Shown here: positions 53,987-63,455 of the stretch, in pieces | How the letters are laid out: each line of letters starts with the position of its first letter | Position numbering within the stretch: the stretch's first letter is position 1 | Assembly: GCA_903847605.1 (NCBI GenBank) | Contig: CAINED010000014.1 | Span: 62,001-126,000, forward strand | Origin: an uncultured Hyphomicrobiales bacterium | GTDB lineage: Bacteria > Pseudomonadota > Alphaproteobacteria > Rhizobiales > Beijerinckiaceae | DNA: 64,000 nt | Direction of reading: 5' to 3' | The notes under the pieces: generated by a model | What the model was told of the DNA's origin: nothing | Seen by the model: the letters and a program-made list of their open reading frames with translations, nothing else | Databases searched by the model: none | Made by a program: the position numbers and the translations under genes

Positions 53987-54466
53987 TCAGCGTCCGCCGC
54001 AGCGGACATAAACCATCGTGCCGTAGCGCTTGGCGGTCTCCTCGTTCATCCAGCGCAAGGTCATCGAATTCTCGCTGACGCTGAGGATTTCGCGATCTTC
54101 CAGCGCCGGGGCAGGGCCTTGCGGACCCAGATAATTCTTGCCGCCCGGTCCGCCCTTGATGACGAGTTCGGAAACCTGCGCCTCGTCGGCGAGATGCATC
54201 ATCACGCCGCCGCCGGGCCCCTTGGCCACGACATAGGGATTGCTGCACTGACGGCGCGCTTCGGCCTCCGTCCGCCCCTTGTCCGTATCGCGATGATAGG
54301 CCGCGAGGCCCCAGCGGCCGACCAGCGCGTCCGCCGCCACGGTTCCTGCCGGCGCGGACGCTGCCTGAGGGGTTGCCGTGGGGATGGGGAGCGCGGAACG
54401 CTCGCCGCCGCAACCGGCCAGCGCAAGGCCTGTAACGGCCGCAATAGTCAGAAATCCCGTTTTCAT
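53987..54466 (-). CDS. Predicted lipoprotein, unknown function
   Basis: A 159-residue protein with lipobox LALAGC at the end of a hydrophobic leader (TIAAVTGLALAGC), so it is probably lipidated and membrane attached. The mature start is Pro/Ala/Thr-rich, then a small domain with VGRWGLAAYHRDTDKGRTEAEARRQC, two further cysteines and a final EILSVSENSMTLRWMNEET. No family name is claimed. It precedes the L,D-transpeptidase gene and may share its envelope role. Confidence 0.8.
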   Translation of the reverse strand: MKTGFLTIAAVTGLALAGCGGERSALPIPTATPQAASAPAGTVAADALVGRWGLAAYHRDTDKGRTEAEARRQCSNPYVVAKGPGGGVMMHLADEAQVSELVIKGGPGGKNYLGPQGPAPALEDREILSVSENSMTLRWMNEETAKRYGTMVYVRCGGR

Positions 54467-54556
54467 GATCGACGCCTCACGCGCAATAAACTTGATCGTG
54501 GGGGCAATCTGCCCGCCCCCGGAGCAACTGGCAAGAGGTGTTCGCCGCTGCCGAAA

Positions 54557-55624
54557 TCACCGCACCGGCGTCGTGTATTTTTCGCTCGCGAACCAATCGG
54601 CGGGAATCACGCGGTTCGTTCCCTCTTTCATCATCTTCTCGTAGAGGATGGCGCCGCAGGCCGCGAACTGGATCGCAAGGCCAGTATTGTTCTTGTAATA
54701 GATGATGTTGTCGCGCGTTTGCCGGACCTCTTTCATGCCGCTGACGACTTCGCCGAGTTCGACAACGTCCTCGCGCTTCACGATGCCTTTTTCGATGGGA
54801 TCGAGCAGTTCGATCTGCTTGTTGGCGACGACGCTCTCCCAGGTGTTGACGACGATCTTTTCCGCCTTTTCGTAAACTGTTTCATCGACCTCCGACTTCT
54901 TGTCGATCACGTCGGAGTTCACGATGGAGGCGACCATCTGCCCCTTCTGCAACCATGCGCCGTCGAAAACCGGCTTCTTGGAATTTGTTGCGCAAAGGAT
55001 GATGTCGGCGTTGCGCACCACATCGCGCGGCGTGTCGGCGGCGACGACTTCCACTTTTTCCGCTGCCATGCGCTCCTTAAACGCCGCAACATTGGCCGGG
55101 TTCGTCGAATAGACGACGACGCGCCTGATCGGACGCACGGCGCAAACCGCGCGGCAGTTGGGAAACGCCTGATTGCCGGTACCGAAGAGGCCGAGAACCT
55201 CGCTGTCTTCGCGCGCGATATGCTTGACGCCGAGGCCGGTCGTCGCGCCGACGCGAAAGCCGCTCAAGAATGTTTCGTGCAGGAAGGCCAGGGGTTCTCC
55301 ATTTTTCAGAGAATAGAGAACGATGACGGACCAGTTGACGGGTTCGGGATTGTCCAGCGTGCGGCGATCCTCGAAGCGGTCGCTCGTCAGAAAGAAATGC
55401 GAACCGGCGCGCACGCAAGCGGTGTTATAAGTCTGCACTGCGCCGGCGTGGATGTTCGCGAAATAGCGCCGCTCGGGATCGTCGGTATCCGTCGAATAGC
55501 GCAAGCGCGGAGGATTGGTAGCGCGGCCCTGCGCCAGATCGGAGAAGGCGACGCGCATGGCTTCGATCGCTTCGGGAATCGAAAGCAGGCGGCGAGCGTC
55601 CGAATCGGTGATGACGATGGGCAT
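54557..55624 (-). CDS. Ornithine cyclodeaminase / mu-crystallin family protein
   Basis: A 355-residue NAD-binding enzyme. The family start VITDSDARRLLSIPEAIEAMRVAF, the Rossmann motif LGLFGTGNQA near residue 145 and DIILCATNSKKPVF match ornithine cyclodeaminase, alanine dehydrogenase and ketimine reductase relatives. Which reaction applies cannot be decided from sequence. ATG 55624 has GAGGCG about ten bases upstream. It stands alone between a lipoprotein gene and the divergent cytochrome c. Confidence 0.88.
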   Translation of the reverse strand: MPIVITDSDARRLLSIPEAIEAMRVAFSDLAQGRATNPPRLRYSTDTDDPERRYFANIHAGAVQTYNTACVRAGSHFFLTSDRFEDRRTLDNPEPVNWSVIVLYSLKNGEPLAFLHETFLSGFRVGATTGLGVKHIAREDSEVLGLFGTGNQAFPNCRAVCAVRPIRRVVVYSTNPANVAAFKERMAAEKVEVVAADTPRDVVRNADIILCATNSKKPVFDGAWLQKGQMVASIVNSDVIDKKSEVDETVYEKAEKIVVNTWESVVANKQIELLDPIEKGIVKREDVVELGEVVSGMKEVRQTRDNIIYYKNNTGLAIQFAACGAILYEKMMKEGTNRVIPADWFASEKYTTPVR

Positions 55625-55862
55625 TGCGGATTACGCCTCGCGCTGAGCGGGAAGCGCTGTCCGGCAAGTCCTCCCCTTTGAATTCATGAGCAAGCAATGT
55701 CGCCGCGCGCCCATCCTGCGTCAAGGGAAGGCTCCGAGCCCATCGTCTGGCGAATAGCGGTCGTGCTGGAATTGCCGGTTGCCGGACCTGCGCTCTTGTA
55801 GCAGCATAACACCAAGCGGCTTCCCGGGGGGGATCTAAACCGCAAGTTACAGGGAGGTCTGC

Positions 55863-56219
55863 ATGTCAGGGCGTGCAATTCCGCTATCCATTGTATTGAG
55901 CATCGCATCGGCCGGTTTCGCCAGCGCCCAGTCCGGAGCTTCCGCCGGGCTCAACGAAACCCAGGAACTCGGCCGCATACTCACGTCCCAAACCTGCGTG
56001 GTCTGTCATTTTCCCTTGCAGCGGGGCGCCCACACCTATGGTCCCCGACTTTCGAAAGACTCCATGGGCGGCGACGAGGGATTGCTGCGTGAAATGATCG
56101 GCACCGGCACCCAGCGCATGCCCGGTTTCAAATACATGTTCGACGAGAAGCAGATCGGCGCGGTCGTTCAGTTCATCAAGACATTGCCGCCCGGTCCCGA
56201 GACCCAGAAGAAAGACTGA
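55863..56219 (+). CDS. Small class I cytochrome c
   Basis: A 118-residue periplasmic cytochrome with a signal peptide (IPLSIVLSIASAGFASAQ), haem motif CVVCH near residue 46 and a probable methionine ligand in QRMPGFKYMF. It likely passes electrons to or from the haem protein encoded 48 bases downstream on the same strand. A GGGAGG lies just ahead of ATG 55863. Confidence 0.9.
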   Translation: MSGRAIPLSIVLSIASAGFASAQSGASAGLNETQELGRILTSQTCVVCHFPLQRGAHTYGPRLSKDSMGGDEGLLREMIGTGTQRMPGFKYMFDEKQIGAVVQFIKTLPPGPETQKKD

Positions 56220-56267
56220 GCGAACCTCCGCAACACAACTTCAACTCGCCGGAAACGGGAGATTTAA

Positions 56268-58124
56268 ATGAGATTGTCCATCCAGTAGTCGATCGCTGCA
56301 CTTGTAATGGCCTCTGCGGGCATGTTTGCGCCCACCGCCTTGATCGCCGGCGACAAGATACTCAACGGAAAGATCACCTCCGCCTCGGGCGAAACGCTCG
56401 CAGGCGTCACCGTATCCGCCAAGGCGGAAGGCTCCACGGTGACGTGGAGCGTCTTCACCGACGCCAATGGCGAATATTTCATTCCGCCTGCGCCTGAAGG
56501 CAAATATCGCGTCTGGGCGCAGGCGCTGGGTTATCATCGTGCGCTTGCGACCGTTGATACCTCCGCGCACAGCCGGCACGATCTGAAGCTTTCGCAGATC
56601 GCCGATTTCGAAACGCGCTGGCGGCAGTTGCCGGGCGATGAAATGCTCGCCGCGCTGCCCGAGGCGACGCCTGAAGATGCGCGTATGAAGAACATCTTCC
56701 GCGCCAATTGCGGGGGATGTCACACGCCGAATTTCGTGTTGCAGAAAAAGTTCGACGAGAACGGCTGGAGCGCGATCATCGATCTGATGAAGGTCGTACC
56801 CGTAACGGGCATTTATCCCGGAGAGAAGGCGAAGCCCAACGCCATTCTTCATCACCACCAGAAGGAACTCGCCCAATATCTCGCGCGCGTTCGCGGCCCC
56901 GGCGAGAACATTTTGAAAATTCGCGAGCGTGCGCGCCCCTCCGGCGAGTCGGCCCGTGCGGTCTTCAAGGAAGTCGATATTCCCGTCAACGAAGCGACCG
57001 GCGTCGGCGCGAAAATGCCGGTCGAGGATGGATCGGACTGGGCGCGCGGCGCGCCTTCGAAAGTCGGCGTCTTCATGCACGACTCCCTGATCGATTTCGA
57101 CGGCAACGTCTGGTTCACGGTCAACAGCGCCAATCCCGATGCAACCATCGGCCGGGTGGACGGCAAGACATCGCAATTGCGCTTCCTCAAGGTGCAGGGC
57201 CCCAACAATCTCGCGGCAACAGCCCATGGCATGATCCGCGACAGGGAAGGCAATGTCTGGTTCGACGTGAATTTCGTTGGCGGCCGGCGCTCGCTCGCCA
57301 AACTCGATCCACGCACCGACAAGATCGAGGTCTATGTCACCCCCGCCAGCATGTCGCCACTCGGCGGCGCTGTCACCATCGACATGGACGGCAAGGGCAT
57401 GATCTGGGCCTCCGCGCCGGACGGCGCTTTGCGTTTCGATCCGGAGTCGCTGAGGTTCACTGAATTCAAGTCCGTGCGTTTCAAGACGCCGAAAGGCAAC
57501 GGCACGACTTACGGCGTCGCGGGCGACCGTGATGGCAATGGCTGGTGGGCGCAGATGCCGCTCGACGTGATCGGCTACAGCGACATTTCCACCGGCAAAT
57601 CCGGCGAGATTCAACTGTCGCCGGTCAAACATATCCTGGAAAACCAGCCGCCGGATCTGAGGAAGTTCTATGACGGCTTCGCCCAGCTCAGTTTCAATTC
57701 GCCGCTCCCCTGGCATCACGGACCGCGCCGCATGGGCACGGACAAGAACGGCGATGTATTGTGGATCGGTAATTCGTGGAGCGGTTCGCTCACACGCATC
57801 GACACGCGCACGAAACAGGTGACTTACGTGCCGACGCCGGAGTCCGGCGCGCAACAGCCCTACCACATCATGGTCGACTCGCAGCACAACGTCTGGGGCA
57901 ATTTCTGGACCGCCGACAATATCGGCCGTTACGATCCTTCGACCCAGAAATGGACCACGTTCGACCTGCCGCGGCGGGCGACGGAAATCCGGCACATCTA
58001 TGTCACCGAGCATGAGGGGCGGCAGAAGGTCAGTCTGCCGGTCTATCGCACGGGCCAGATTGCCGTGATGACCGTACGCACCGAACAGGAGCTGGCAGCC
58101 TTGAAGGCGCAGGCGGGACGCTGA
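56268..58124 (+). pseudogene. Haem-binding propeller protein (carboxypeptidase-regulatory-like + CxxCH + streptogramin-lyase-like), amber codon in leader
   Basis: Behind GGGAG, ATG 56268 begins MRLSIQ, then an in-frame TAG at 56286-56288, then SIAALVMASAGMFAPTALIAG, a perfect signal peptide apart from the stop. The open frame resumes at ATG 56307 (605 residues) but that start has no ribosome site and lacks a proper signal n-region. Downstream domains, counted from 56307: beta-sandwich about 18-100 (GKITSASGETLAGVTV), haem motif CGGCH at 135-139, then a beta propeller with repeated DxxGNVWF-type blades like Vgb lyases. It is either a recent point-mutation pseudogene, a suppressed amber, or a sequence error. 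Confidence 0.7.
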
Positions 58125-58160
58125 TTTTTTAATTCCCGCATGGCGGTACGACATCCGGCA

Positions 58161-58185
58161 GGTGAGCGCGTTAAATGCGCTCACC
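58161..58185 (+). terminator. Hairpin behind the haem-propeller gene, possible terminator
   Basis: Nine-pair inverted repeat GGTGAGCGC (58161-58169) / GCGCTCACC (58177-58185), 7-base loop. The flank is pyrimidine-rich (CCTTGCCTTTCC) but has no clear T run. Confidence 0.45.
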
Positions 58186-58296
58186 CCTTGCCTTTCCTCG
58201 CGTTAGCCTTTGACCGGACAAAATTGCGCAGCTAGCTTGGCCACGACCCGCCGGAGGGCGGCGATTATTCCCCGGACTCATTCGCAGGAGGGCGAC

Positions 58297-59331
58297 ATGA
58301 AATCCTTTGTACGCAAACTGACTGCTGGCGCGACGGCCATCGCTTTCATAGCGACCGCCTTCGGCGCGCAGGCGCAGCAAATCAAACTCACCCTGGCCGA
58401 CCAGAATTCGCCGACGGCCTGGGGCCCGGCCAACGCCCTGACCCCGTGGGTGAAGCAGGTCGAGGATGCAACCAAGGGGCGCGTCAAACTCGAAGTCTAT
58501 CCCTCGCAGACTCTGGTCAAGGGTATCGACATGTGGCGCGGCGTGCGCAGCGGCATCGCCGATATCGGCTGGTGCGTGCAGAGCTATTGGCCCGACCAGA
58601 CGCCGCTGTCGGATGTGATCGGTCTGCCCGGTCTTCCGATATCCAGCGCCGAGAAAGGAAGCGAGGCCCTATGGAAGGCCTATGAAAAATTCCCGGCGAT
58701 GCAAAAGGAATATGGCGACATCGTTCCGCTGGTGCTCTGGACCGCGACGCCCTTCTTCGTTCTGACGGCCAAGAAACAGGTCAAGACGCTCGACGATCTC
58801 AAGGGCATGAAAATCCGCGTCGTTGGCGGCCCCTCCATCGCCTGGGCCAAATCCATCGGCGCCGTGCCAACGCCGATGCCCATGCCCGACGTTTATCAGG
58901 CACTCGAACGCGGCGTCATCGACGCCGCCGGTACCCCCTGGGAAGCGGTGGTCGGCTTCCGCCTCTTCGAAGTCGGCCAGTACTATTCGGTGTTGCCGCT
59001 GGCCGTGGCTTATTTCTCGCTCTGCGCCAATCGCGCCAAGTGGAACAGCCTGCCGGCCGACGTGCGCGAGCAGATCATGAGCGTCAGCGGCCTCGCCGGC
59101 TCGAAGTTCTGGGGCAAGAACTTCTTCGACAGCGCCGAGAAGGAAGTCTACACGCGCGCCAAGGCCGCCAACCGTCCGATCGACCGCTACGACTTCCCGC
59201 CGGAAGAACTCGCGAAATTCCGCAAGTCCGCCGAGCCGCAATGGGAAGCCTGGGTGAAGCAGATGGAAGGAAAGGGCCACAAGGAAGCCCGCGAAATCCT
59301 GAACTTCGTCGTTCAGACCCTGCAAAACTGA
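58297..59331 (+). CDS. dctP: TRAP transporter substrate-binding protein, DctP family
   Basis: A 344-residue periplasmic binder with signal peptide (KLTAGATAIAFIATAFGAQA). The blocks RGVRSGIADIGW, LDDLKGMKIRVVGG and the MPMPDVYQALERGVIDAAGTPWE region, including the arginine that salt-bridges a ligand carboxylate, are typical of DctP. ATG 58297 follows a GGAGG. dctQ and dctM follow, completing a TRAP system for a probable carboxylic acid. A hairpin between dctP and dctQ may make the binder more abundant. Confidence 0.93.
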   Translation: MKSFVRKLTAGATAIAFIATAFGAQAQQIKLTLADQNSPTAWGPANALTPWVKQVEDATKGRVKLEVYPSQTLVKGIDMWRGVRSGIADIGWCVQSYWPDQTPLSDVIGLPGLPISSAEKGSEALWKAYEKFPAMQKEYGDIVPLVLWTATPFFVLTAKKQVKTLDDLKGMKIRVVGGPSIAWAKSIGAVPTPMPMPDVYQALERGVIDAAGTPWEAVVGFRLFEVGQYYSVLPLAVAYFSLCANRAKWNSLPADVREQIMSVSGLAGSKFWGKNFFDSAEKEVYTRAKAANRPIDRYDFPPEELAKFRKSAEPQWEAWVKQMEGKGHKEAREILNFVVQTLQN

Positions 59332-59382
59332 TCCGTGCGTTGCTTCGCTGCATTGATGCGGCGAACGTTCAAGTGCCTTGCG

Positions 59383-59417
59383 ATGCCCCTGCTGCGCAAT
59401 GAAGCGGGCAGGGGCAT
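59383..59417 (+). terminator. Hairpin between dctP and dctQ
   Basis: Ten-pair stem ATGCCCCTGC (59383-59392) / GCAGGGGCAT (59408-59417). The following TCTCTCAT is only weakly U-rich, so partial termination or mRNA stabilisation is likely. Confidence 0.5.
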
Positions 59418-59556
59418 TCTCTCATAAGAGTGCAGGCAAGAGCGTGGCCCGAAAAAGTTGCGCGACTTTTTCGATCAGGCTGCGCTCCACTTTGATAAAT
59501 CAGCGTGCTGTCAGGCCAGATGGTTCATCTGGTTCGAAAGTGCGCAAGGGGGGCGC

Positions 59557-60072
59557 GTGAAAACGATCGAAACGCTGTTTGCGCGGATGGAATCCGTGCT
59601 GATCTGGGTCGCCATGATTGCGACCGTTATCGTCATGGTGATGACCAGCGCCGACGCGCTGCTGCGCTATTCGCTGAACTCGCCGATCATCTTCGCCTTC
59701 GAGATCACCGAAAAGTATCTCATGCCCGCCTCGATCTTTCTGGCGATGTCCTACGCCTATCGATACGGCGCATTCATTCGCGTGACGTTTCTCGTCGACC
59801 GCCTGTCGGGCGGCGTAAAAGCAGCCGCGAATATTCTCGTCTGGATTATCTCCTTCGTCTGCTGCGCCTTTTTTCTCTATGCGACATCGAAACAGGCGCT
59901 CATCGCCTTGTCCGACACGACCAATCTCGCCACCGTGAACATTCTCGCAGGACCGGCCTACGCGCTGGTGCCCGCAGGATTTCTTCTCCTTTGTCTCGCG
60001 CTTCTCCTGGACCTGCCGAAAGCCCCTTCGGGCGAGGCCGCGCTGTTCGTCCAGGACGAACCGCAGTCCTGA
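59557..60072 (+). CDS. dctQ: TRAP transporter small membrane subunit DctQ
   Basis: A 171-residue protein of four hydrophobic helices. The LLRYSLNSPIIFAFEITEKYLMPASIFLAM segment and RYGAFIRVTFLVDRL motif are standard for DctQ. The start is a GTG at 59557 behind GGGGGGC; the frame extends upstream without similarity. It pairs with DctM in the inner membrane; dctM follows after 18 bases. Confidence 0.88.
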   Translation: MKTIETLFARMESVLIWVAMIATVIVMVMTSADALLRYSLNSPIIFAFEITEKYLMPASIFLAMSYAYRYGAFIRVTFLVDRLSGGVKAAANILVWIISFVCCAFFLYATSKQALIALSDTTNLATVNILAGPAYALVPAGFLLLCLALLLDLPKAPSGEAALFVQDEPQS

Positions 60073-60090
60073 CGGAACCGAAAGTCGAAC

Positions 60091-61380
60091 ATGGCGACCT
60101 ATCTTCCCATCCTCATCCTGATCGGCATGCTGCTGCTGGGCGTGCCGATTGCGATTTCGCTCGCGGCTTCCGGCATGATCGGGTTGTGGATCGTCAGCGG
60201 CGACATCAACCGCGTAATTGGTCTCGTAAGCCTGAGCCCCTTCAGCACCGTCGCGGTTTACGACCTCACGACCATCCCGATGTTCATTCTGATGGCGTAT
60301 TTTTCCGCCTCCAGCGGGCTCGCGCGCGATCTCTATCAGGCGGCTGCCAACTATCTCGCGCATGTGCGCGGCGGTCTCGCCATGGCGACAGTCGCCGCCT
60401 GCGGAATCTTCGGCGCGATGTCCGGCGCGAGCGTTGCAGCCGCTTCGGTCATGTCGAAAATTGCCATGCCCGAAATGCGCCGGCACGGCTATTCCGACGA
60501 ACTGGCGGCCGGCTCCATCGGCGTCGGCTCGACGCTCGACATTCTGATCCCGCCGAGCATCGCCATGGTGATCTACGGCGTGGCGACGCAGACCTCCATC
60601 GGCAAACTTCTCATCGCCGGTATCATCCCCGGCATCATCGTCGGCGTGCTGCTGATGTTCTCGATCTGGCTGTGGGTCCGGCTGTCGCCGTCGCATGCGC
60701 CGGAAACGCACCGCGTCGATCTGGCGACCCGTCGCGCCAGCCTCATGCGCGTGTGGCCGTCCCTGCTGCTCATCGCCATCGTGATCGCGATGCTTTACAG
60801 CGGCGTTGCGACGCCGAGCGAAGTCGGCGCGCTTGGCGCGCTCTTTGCCGCGATCATCGGCGTATTCTTCGGCCGCCTCGATTTCTCCGGAGCGATGGAA
60901 GCGGTCCGCCAGACGATCCGCACCTCGACGATGATCTTTCTGATTCTCATCGGCGCGACGATCTTCGGCAACTACATGGCGCTCAGCCGCATCCCCTCGG
61001 AAATCGTCGGCGCGGTGACGGCGATGAACCTCAATCGCTGGGTCGTCATCATCGGAATCATGGTCGCCTATTTCGTCGTCAGCATGTTCATGGACGAGAT
61101 CCCCCTCCTGTTGCTGACCTTGCAACTGACCTTCCCGTTGATCATGGCGCTGGGTTTCGACCCCATCTGGTTCGGCGTCATATCCATGTTGCTTGTCGCC
61201 ATGGGTCTCGTGTTTCCGCCTGTCGGCATGGTCGCCTTTGTTGTCAGCGCGACGGGCGGGGTTAGCCTCGTGAAGGTCTACAAGGGCACGAGCATCCTGA
61301 TGGTGGCGCTGTTCGCGACAACGGTGCTGGTGATGGTCTTCCCGGAAATCGTACTCTGGCTGCCGCGCACGATGCGCTAG
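60091..61380 (+). CDS. dctM: TRAP transporter large permease subunit DctM
   Basis: A 429-residue inner-membrane transporter of about twelve helices. DctM landmarks are IPMFILMAYFSASSGLARDLY, CGIFGAMSGASVAAASVMSKIAMPEM, GSIGVGSTLDILIPPSIAMVIYG and MDEIPLLLLTLQLTFP. It drives Na+-coupled uptake of the DctP-bound substrate. The unit dctPQM precedes eutA-like and cupin genes on the same strand, so the substrate could be metabolised by them. Confidence 0.95.
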   Translation: MATYLPILILIGMLLLGVPIAISLAASGMIGLWIVSGDINRVIGLVSLSPFSTVAVYDLTTIPMFILMAYFSASSGLARDLYQAAANYLAHVRGGLAMATVAACGIFGAMSGASVAAASVMSKIAMPEMRRHGYSDELAAGSIGVGSTLDILIPPSIAMVIYGVATQTSIGKLLIAGIIPGIIVGVLLMFSIWLWVRLSPSHAPETHRVDLATRRASLMRVWPSLLLIAIVIAMLYSGVATPSEVGALGALFAAIIGVFFGRLDFSGAMEAVRQTIRTSTMIFLILIGATIFGNYMALSRIPSEIVGAVTAMNLNRWVVIIGIMVAYFVVSMFMDEIPLLLLTLQLTFPLIMALGFDPIWFGVISMLLVAMGLVFPPVGMVAFVVSATGGVSLVKVYKGTSILMVALFATTVLVMVFPEIVLWLPRTMR

Positions 61381-61493
61381 CCCTTCAGCCTGTCCATGCC
61401 GTGTGCGCGATCGCACAGAGGCGGCTGCGCCACGCCGTCAAATTGCTGATGGCGTTTAGCCCATGATTTAGTTTTCCGCCACGAGGGCCCCAG

Positions 61494-61715
61494 ATGACGA
61501 ACGGACCGAAACTTCCCGAACTTCCCGCGGCCCCCGAGCTTGCGGATGCGCAGCAGATTGCCGCCGAGGCAGCGAAAGCGGCTGGCGAGCCCGAAAAGCA
61601 GAATGCCGCCGCTACGGCACAGGATTCCGGCGTCATGGACACCATCGGCACGGTCGTTGATGTCGTCGATCTCGGCTCATCGGTCGTCTCCTCGATCTTC
61701 GACATATTTTCCTGA
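61494..61715 (+). CDS. Small acidic protein of unknown function
   Basis: A 73-residue protein starting at ATG 61494 behind AGGG. The first half is Pro/Glu/Ala-rich (GPKLPELPAAPELADAQQ, AAEAAKAAGEPEKQ), low-complexity; the last 25 residues (VMDTIGTVVDVVDLGSSVVSSIFDIF) form a possible amphipathic or hydrophobic helix. No family recognised. It lies between dctM and the EutA-like gene. It could be chance, but the ribosome site and composition favour a real gene. Confidence 0.5.
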   Translation: MTNGPKLPELPAAPELADAQQIAAEAAKAAGEPEKQNAAATAQDSGVMDTIGTVVDVVDLGSSVVSSIFDIFS

Positions 61716-61929
61716 CAGGCAGCTTGAGTCGGGCCGACCGATCCGGCCGCTGAAAAAGCTCCGGCCCGTCGCCGGGGGGGAGCATTTGCTTTGGTCTCGA
61801 ACCATCGCTAATGATGGGTGCGCGGCCATGGTCGGCTTCATCGCCTGCCCAACGCCGGAATTCATACGACTTTGCGGTCCGCTTCGCCCTCGAGAGTTGA
61901 AGAGCCGCGATGGGAGGACGGCCATTCCG

Positions 61930-63435
61930 ATGCATGATGCGCTATTCGATCACGAGCATGTCCAGGTTTCCGAAGAGGCGCGGCTCGCGATCGCCCAGTC
62001 GATCTGGGAACAGGAGAATGTGGAACTCAAGACCGTCGGCATCGACATCGGCTCTTCCACCTCGCACCTGCTCTTCGCCAAAGTTATCCTGCAGCGCCAG
62101 ACTCAGGGACTTTCCAGCCGTTTCGTAGTGATCGAGCGCCATGTGCTCTGGCGTTCTCCGATCATGCTGACGCCCTTCCTGTCCGACGGCACGATCGACG
62201 CCCATTCGCTCGCCCATTTCATCGAGGACGCCTACGCCAGCGCCGGCTTCAAGCGCAGCGACGTCGATTCCGGCGCGGTGATCCTCACCGGCGAAGCGAT
62301 CAAGAAAACCAATGCGCGCGCTATCGACGAGATTTTCGCCGCGGAAGCGGGAAAGTTCGTTTGCGCCACAGCCGGCCACAAGCTCGAATGCCTGCTGGCG
62401 GCGCACGGCTCAGGCGCTGTCGCCCTGTCGAAGGCCCGGCAGAATTGCATTCTCCACGTCGATATCGGCGGCGGCACGACGAAACTGGCGCTGATCGACA
62501 AGGGGCATGTCGTCGCCATGCAGGCCTTTGCCGTGGGCGGACGCCTCATCGCACAGGATGCCGACGGCGCCTGGACGCGCTTCGACGACAGCGCGCAGGA
62601 AATCGCGAAGGAGACAGGCTGGCCGGCCGATCCCGCTTCGCTGGCCGACGAAGGCTTGCGGAAGAAATACGCCGCACGTCTCGCCGATGTCGCTGCCGAC
62701 TATATTCTCGGCGCGCCCAAGGATTCTCTGGGCAAGGCGCTCGAATTGACCGAGCCGCTACCGGAATTCCCCAAGCCGCAGGGCTTTACCTTCTCGGGCG
62801 GCGTCGGAGAATATATCTTCAACTACGAAGCGCGCGATTATGGCGACGTCGCGCGCCTCCTCGCCAATGCGCTCACCGAGCGTCTTGCGAAACGCACAAA
62901 GATCCCGCTGATCGATCCCGGCCAGCGCATCCGCGCCACCGTGATCGGGGCATCGCAATTCACGGTGCAGGTCTCCGGCAAGACCATCTACATCGGCGAT
63001 GGCGAGGCTCTGCCGGTGCATAATATTCCCGTCGTGCGGCCGGAGATCGATCTTTCCGGCGTCATCGATGAAGCGGCCATCGCGCAGGCCATTCGCACGT
63101 CCGTCGGCAATCTGGACATGGACGTCTCGCAGAAGCTGGCGCTCGCGTTCACATGGGAAGGCGATCCCGAATATGCACGGCTCGCCGCCATGGGCCGCGC
63201 CGTGAAAGCGGCCTTCGCGCCCGATGGCAGCCGCAACGAGTTGCTCGTCGTGATGATCGACGGCGATATCGGCAAGACCTTCGGACGCATTCTACGCGAG
63301 GAACTCGACATGCCCGGCCCGCTGGTCTCCATCGATGGCGTGCAGTTGCAGGAACTCGACTTCGTCGACGTCGGCAGCCTTATCGATCCGCCCGGGGTCG
63401 TGCCGGTTGTGATCAAATCGCTTCTGTTCTCATAA
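61930..63435 (+). CDS. eutA: EutA-like ethanolamine ammonia-lyase reactivating factor (ASKHA ATPase)
   Basis: A 501-residue actin-fold ATPase closely resembling EutA: VGIDIGSSTSHLLFAKV near residue 37, RHVLWRSPIMLTPF, DSGAVILTGEAIKKTNARA, LHVDIGGGTTKLALIDKG, FSGGVGEYI and the ending GVVPVVIKSLLF. EutA exchanges damaged cobalamin out of ethanolamine ammonia-lyase EutBC. No eutBC is visible in this window; they may lie past the right edge or elsewhere. ATG 61930 was chosen; GGGAGG lies about 12 bases upstream. A 20-base gap separates it from the cupin gene. Confidence 0.88.
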   Translation: MHDALFDHEHVQVSEEARLAIAQSIWEQENVELKTVGIDIGSSTSHLLFAKVILQRQTQGLSSRFVVIERHVLWRSPIMLTPFLSDGTIDAHSLAHFIEDAYASAGFKRSDVDSGAVILTGEAIKKTNARAIDEIFAAEAGKFVCATAGHKLECLLAAHGSGAVALSKARQNCILHVDIGGGTTKLALIDKGHVVAMQAFAVGGRLIAQDADGAWTRFDDSAQEIAKETGWPADPASLADEGLRKKYAARLADVAADYILGAPKDSLGKALELTEPLPEFPKPQGFTFSGGVGEYIFNYEARDYGDVARLLANALTERLAKRTKIPLIDPGQRIRATVIGASQFTVQVSGKTIYIGDGEALPVHNIPVVRPEIDLSGVIDEAAIAQAIRTSVGNLDMDVSQKLALAFTWEGDPEYARLAAMGRAVKAAFAPDGSRNELLVVMIDGDIGKTFGRILREELDMPGPLVSIDGVQLQELDFVDVGSLIDPPGVVPVVIKSLLFS

Positions 63436-63455
63436 TAAGCGCAAAGGAGAGGAAC

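Noticed and set aside
56241-58184. Long minus-strand open frame (647 codons) opposite the haem-propeller gene
   Set aside because: Composition is arginine/alanine-rich with no domain, while the plus strand encodes recognisable motifs. Such shadows are common in high-GC DNA.
59500-61416. Minus-strand open frame (638 codons) opposite dctQM
   Set aside because: Extreme His/Arg/Asp composition typical of antisense of membrane-protein codons; the plus strand is clearly DctQM.
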